Assembly: GCA_963803875.1 (NCBI GenBank)
Contig: CAWDOA010000016.1
Location: 62,001-126,000 of the forward strand
Source: JABDIY01 sp963803875
Lineage (GTDB): Bacteria > Actinomycetota > Acidimicrobiia > Acidimicrobiales > SZUA-35
Length of the DNA: 64,000 bases
Reading direction: 5' to 3'
Positions within the stretch are counted from its first letter, which is position 1. Each line of letters opens with the position of its first letter. Below are positions 61,802 through 64,000 of this stretch, one piece after another. The translations under genes and the position numbers were made by a program. A model generated the notes under the pieces. It was given only the letters and a program-made list of their open reading frames with translations, was not told the DNA's origin and did not search any database.

Positions 61802-61813
61802 TTTGCGAAAGGG

Positions 61814-63121
61814 TTAGCGGTCGACCTCGCCCATGATGGGGTCGACGCTGGAGATGCTCGCCACGGCGTCGGCAACCAGTCCATTGGCCATCTTGTGCGG
61901 AAGGCACTGGAGGTTCACCAGGCTGGGGGCACGGATGTGCATTCGGTAGGGCGTAGGTGAGCCATCGCTCACCAGGTAGCAGCCCAACTCGCCGCGCGGT
62001 GACTCGACCGCCACGTACACCTCACCCTCGGGCACCTTGAATCCCTCGGTGAAGATCTTGAAATGGTGGATCAATGCCTCCATCGACTGATCGATCCGAG
62101 CCCGGGGCGGTGGGGTGACCTTGGTGTCCTGGACCCGGAAATCACCCTTGGGCATCTGGTCGAGAACCTGGTGAATGATTCTGATCGACTCTCGAATCTC
62201 ATTCAGCCGAATTGCGTAGCAGTCATAGGAGTCGCCATAGGATCCCACCAGTACGTCGAAATCGACCTTCCCGTAGGCGAGGTAGGGCTCATCCTTGCGG
62301 AGGTCCCGGGCGATACCGGTCGAGCGGAGCAAGGGGCCGGTGACCGACAGCGCCAAGGCTTCTTCGGGGCTCATGATGCCTACGCCCTGAAGCCGATCAC
62401 GCCAGATCGGCTGACCGGTCATGAGGATGTCGTACTCCTCCAAACGAGGGGGCAGCATGTCCATCAGATACAGCACGTCGTCGCGCCAGCCGTCGGGTAG
62501 ATCAGCGGCAACGCCACCGGGGCGGATGTAGTTGTGGTTCATCCGCAAGCCTGTGACCTTCTCGAAGAAGCGGAGCACCTGCTCACGCTCCCTCCAGCCG
62601 TAGATCATCATGGACACCGCACCGAGGTCCATGCCGTTGGTGGCCATGAACAGCAAATGGGATGCGATCCGGTTCATTTCGCTCATGAGCATGCGGATCC
62701 ACGTGGCCCGCTCGGGTACTTCCACGTCGAGCAGCTTTTCGGTTGCCAACGAAAAGACCAGCTCGTTGAACAGTGGAGCGGCGTAATCCATCCGAGTGAC
62801 GTTGGTTGCGCCCTGCATGAACGTGAGAGACTCACCCGTCTTCTCCATACCGGTGTGCAGATAGCCGATGATGGGCTTGGACCGCCGAACCGTTTCCCCA
62901 TCCATCTCCAACATCAAACGCAACACACCGTGTGTGCTGGGGTGCGAAGGGCCCATGTTCACCAACATGGTCTGGTCGTTTTCGTCGTAGAGCGGCTCGT
63001 CGTTGTGTTCGGCGGCCTGTACTTCGCTCATGCGCAGAACCGCATCTCGCCGCGGTAGCCGGTCGAGCTGTCCACCCTCGGGGTCGGGCGTACGACGGGC
63101 GGTGGGATGCTCCGACGTCAT
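61814..63121 (-). CDS. nuoD: NADH-quinone oxidoreductase subunit D, complex I set 2
   Basis: 435 residues; ATG at 63121, with an alternative ATG at 63031. The quinone site is canonical: His64 in PSHPSTHG and Tyr113 in RMDY. GYLHTGMEKTGE, NHNYIRPGGVAADLP, GELGCYLVSDG and PIMGEVDR are standard. It resembles Thermus Nqo4 more than NuoD1 does. The N-terminal 30 residues are an extra polar, Arg/Pro-rich stretch. It is the last nuo gene before the insert that interrupts the operon. Confidence 0.95.
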   Translation of the reverse strand: MTSEHPTARRTPDPEGGQLDRLPRRDAVLRMSEVQAAEHNDEPLYDENDQTMLVNMGPSHPSTHGVLRLMLEMDGETVRRSKPIIGYLHTGMEKTGESLTFMQGATNVTRMDYAAPLFNELVFSLATEKLLDVEVPERATWIRMLMSEMNRIASHLLFMATNGMDLGAVSMMIYGWREREQVLRFFEKVTGLRMNHNYIRPGGVAADLPDGWRDDVLYLMDMLPPRLEEYDILMTGQPIWRDRLQGVGIMSPEEALALSVTGPLLRSTGIARDLRKDEPYLAYGKVDFDVLVGSYGDSYDCYAIRLNEIRESIRIIHQVLDQMPKGDFRVQDTKVTPPPRARIDQSMEALIHHFKIFTEGFKVPEGEVYVAVESPRGELGCYLVSDGSPTPYRMHIRAPSLVNLQCLPHKMANGLVADAVASISSVDPIMGEVDR

Positions 63122-63175
63122 TGGTTCACCGTCGACGAGGCTTTCATCGACTTCGGCAGCGGTCCGGGGTAACGG

Positions 63176-63718
63176 TCATTGCTCAGCACCTCGATGGGTC
63201 TGCGGGGCCTTGAACTGCACCGGAATCTCGCCCTGGGCAAAGTCTTTGCGCAAGGGATGGCCAACCCACTCCTCGGGCATGAGAATCCGGCTCAGGTCGG
63301 GATGACCCTCAAAGGTGATGCCGAACATGTCGAAGGTCTCCCGCTCCTGGTAGTCGCTGCCCGGGTAGATCGCATACAACGAATCCAGGGTTGGATCATC
63401 TTCGGGCACTTGGGCCCGCATCCGGATGCGGTCCCCATTGTCGAAGCGAACCAGCGAGGCGACAACTTCGAATCGCTCCGGATCCACCCCGGCTGGCAGC
63501 TGACGGGCGGTCGCGTAGGTCAGGAAATCGACTGCGGTGATATCCACCAACATCGTCCAGTTGTCGGCAAAAAGAGCTTCGGCCGTGGATCGCCATTGAT
63601 CGCGGGGAACGTGAATGACGGTTTGACCTCGGCTGTAGGTGACCGGAGACCCGTACAGCATGTCCTGGCCAGTGGTTTCACTGTCAACGCCCTCGGCGGT
63701 GTCGGCGACGTCGCTCAT
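63176..63718 (-). CDS. nuoC: NADH-quinone oxidoreductase subunit C, complex I set 2
   Basis: 180 residues from the ATG at 63718, one base after the nuoB2 stop. Compact NuoC domain: DITAVDFLTY, YPGSDYQERETFDMFGITFEGHP, EWVGHPLRKDFAQGEIPVQF. There is no C-terminal Pro/Glu extension, in contrast to the set-1 NuoC. It links NuoB and NuoD in the peripheral arm. Confidence 0.95.
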   Translation of the reverse strand: MSDVADTAEGVDSETTGQDMLYGSPVTYSRGQTVIHVPRDQWRSTAEALFADNWTMLVDITAVDFLTYATARQLPAGVDPERFEVVASLVRFDNGDRIRMRAQVPEDDPTLDSLYAIYPGSDYQERETFDMFGITFEGHPDLSRILMPEEWVGHPLRKDFAQGEIPVQFKAPQTHRGAEQ

Positions 63719-63719
63719 C

Positions 63720-64000
63720 TCAACGTCGCCCGATTGTGAGGAGTTCGGGTTGACCCTGCCCATCGAGCTGTTCGATTGTGATTCCGCCAGCCCCTGCGCT
63801 GCGGCGCTTCATCAGCTCGCCGTTCTCGATCTTCTCGTGCAGCGTGTTGATGGCGTGCAGGAGGGTCTCCGGGCCCGGCGGGCAGCCGGGCGCATACACG
63901 TCAACCGGCACGATCTGATCCACTCCCTGGACGATGGCGTAGTTGTTGAACATCCCTCCGCTCGAGGCACAAACGCCCATCGAGATGACCCACTTGGGCT
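63720..64000 (-). CDS. nuoB: NADH-quinone oxidoreductase subunit B, complex I set 2 (C-terminal part, cut by window edge)
   Basis: The last 93 codons of NuoB are inside the window; the reading frame continues beyond position 64000. It shows SMGVCASSGGMFNNYAIVQG and VYAPGCPPGPE, two of the N2 ligand segments. The tandem-Cys segment lies outside. The tail (RRSAGAGGITIEQLDGQ) differs from set 1. nuoA presumably follows upstream, beyond the right edge. Confidence 0.93.
   Translation of the reverse strand, partial: PKWVISMGVCASSGGMFNNYAIVQGVDQIVPVDVYAPGCPPGPETLLHAINTLHEKIENGELMKRRSAGAGGITIEQLDGQGQPELLTIGRR

Noticed and set aside
1..64000. tRNA, rRNA or riboswitch genes
   Set aside because: No cloverleaf with a CCA-adjacent acceptor, no conserved rRNA segment and no recognised riboswitch core was found by eye. 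A covariance-model search would decide.

Overview
The window reads as a high-G+C actinobacterial chromosome, most likely class Acidimicrobiia. This is inferred from gene content: an F420-type luciferase-like monooxygenase, a MftD-like flavoenzyme, many GTG starts, DUF4214 secreted proteins and actinobacterial-style complex I genes. No rRNA, tRNA, CRISPR array, IS transposase or phage gene was recognised. No gene-free stretch exceeds about 270 bases.

1-23.4 kb is mixed metabolic and envelope content: a cut-off membrane sensor-like gene, a ROK fructokinase, DUF1499, an M20 amidohydrolase, secreted DUF4214/SGNH and hypothetical proteins, and a frameshifted lipoprotein. A translationally coupled trio follows (degenerate phosphorelay/GGDEF hub, HEAT-repeat membrane protein, processive GT2). 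Then come a DMT transporter, a site-2 protease, a MftD homologue, malonyl-CoA decarboxylase, a PEP-mutase-family lyase, a luciferase-like enzyme, a DHFR-like reductase, a sterol-desaturase-family enzyme, and a TetR-desaturase-AIM24 operon with a palindromic operator.

22.4-34.3 kb is complex I gene set 1 on the minus strand (nuoA-B-C-D-H-I-J-K-L-M-N). It lacks nuoE, nuoF and nuoG, so it encodes an 11-subunit enzyme without an NADH-oxidising module. It is followed by an NDUFAF7/MidA-type methyltransferase, a family that assembles complex I in mitochondria.

34.6-45.8 kb holds two molybdopterin oxidoreductases flanking a block with a CAP/DUF4214 secreted protein, PPK2, a frameshifted glgB, a receiver-like protein, DUF2256-DUF3253, an SDR and a tRNA-dihydrouridine synthase.

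46.0-64.0 kb is complex I set 2, also minus strand (nuoB-C-D, then nuoE-F-G-H-I-J-K-L-M-N; nuoA would lie beyond the right edge). It is the full NADH-type set, but is interrupted between nuoD and nuoE by two opposite-strand genes: an M20 peptidase and an AbiEi/DUF559-like protein.

The main observations are: two differently built complex I enzymes about 12 kb apart; a Tyr-to-Trp change at the quinone-binding position of NuoD1; large non-canonical insertions in both NuoL proteins (an acidic loop in set 1, a roughly 150-residue coiled coil in set 2); and two families of nested palindromic repeats. One repeat family lies just 3' of both nuoN genes and the other brackets the AbiEi-like gene inside the second operon.
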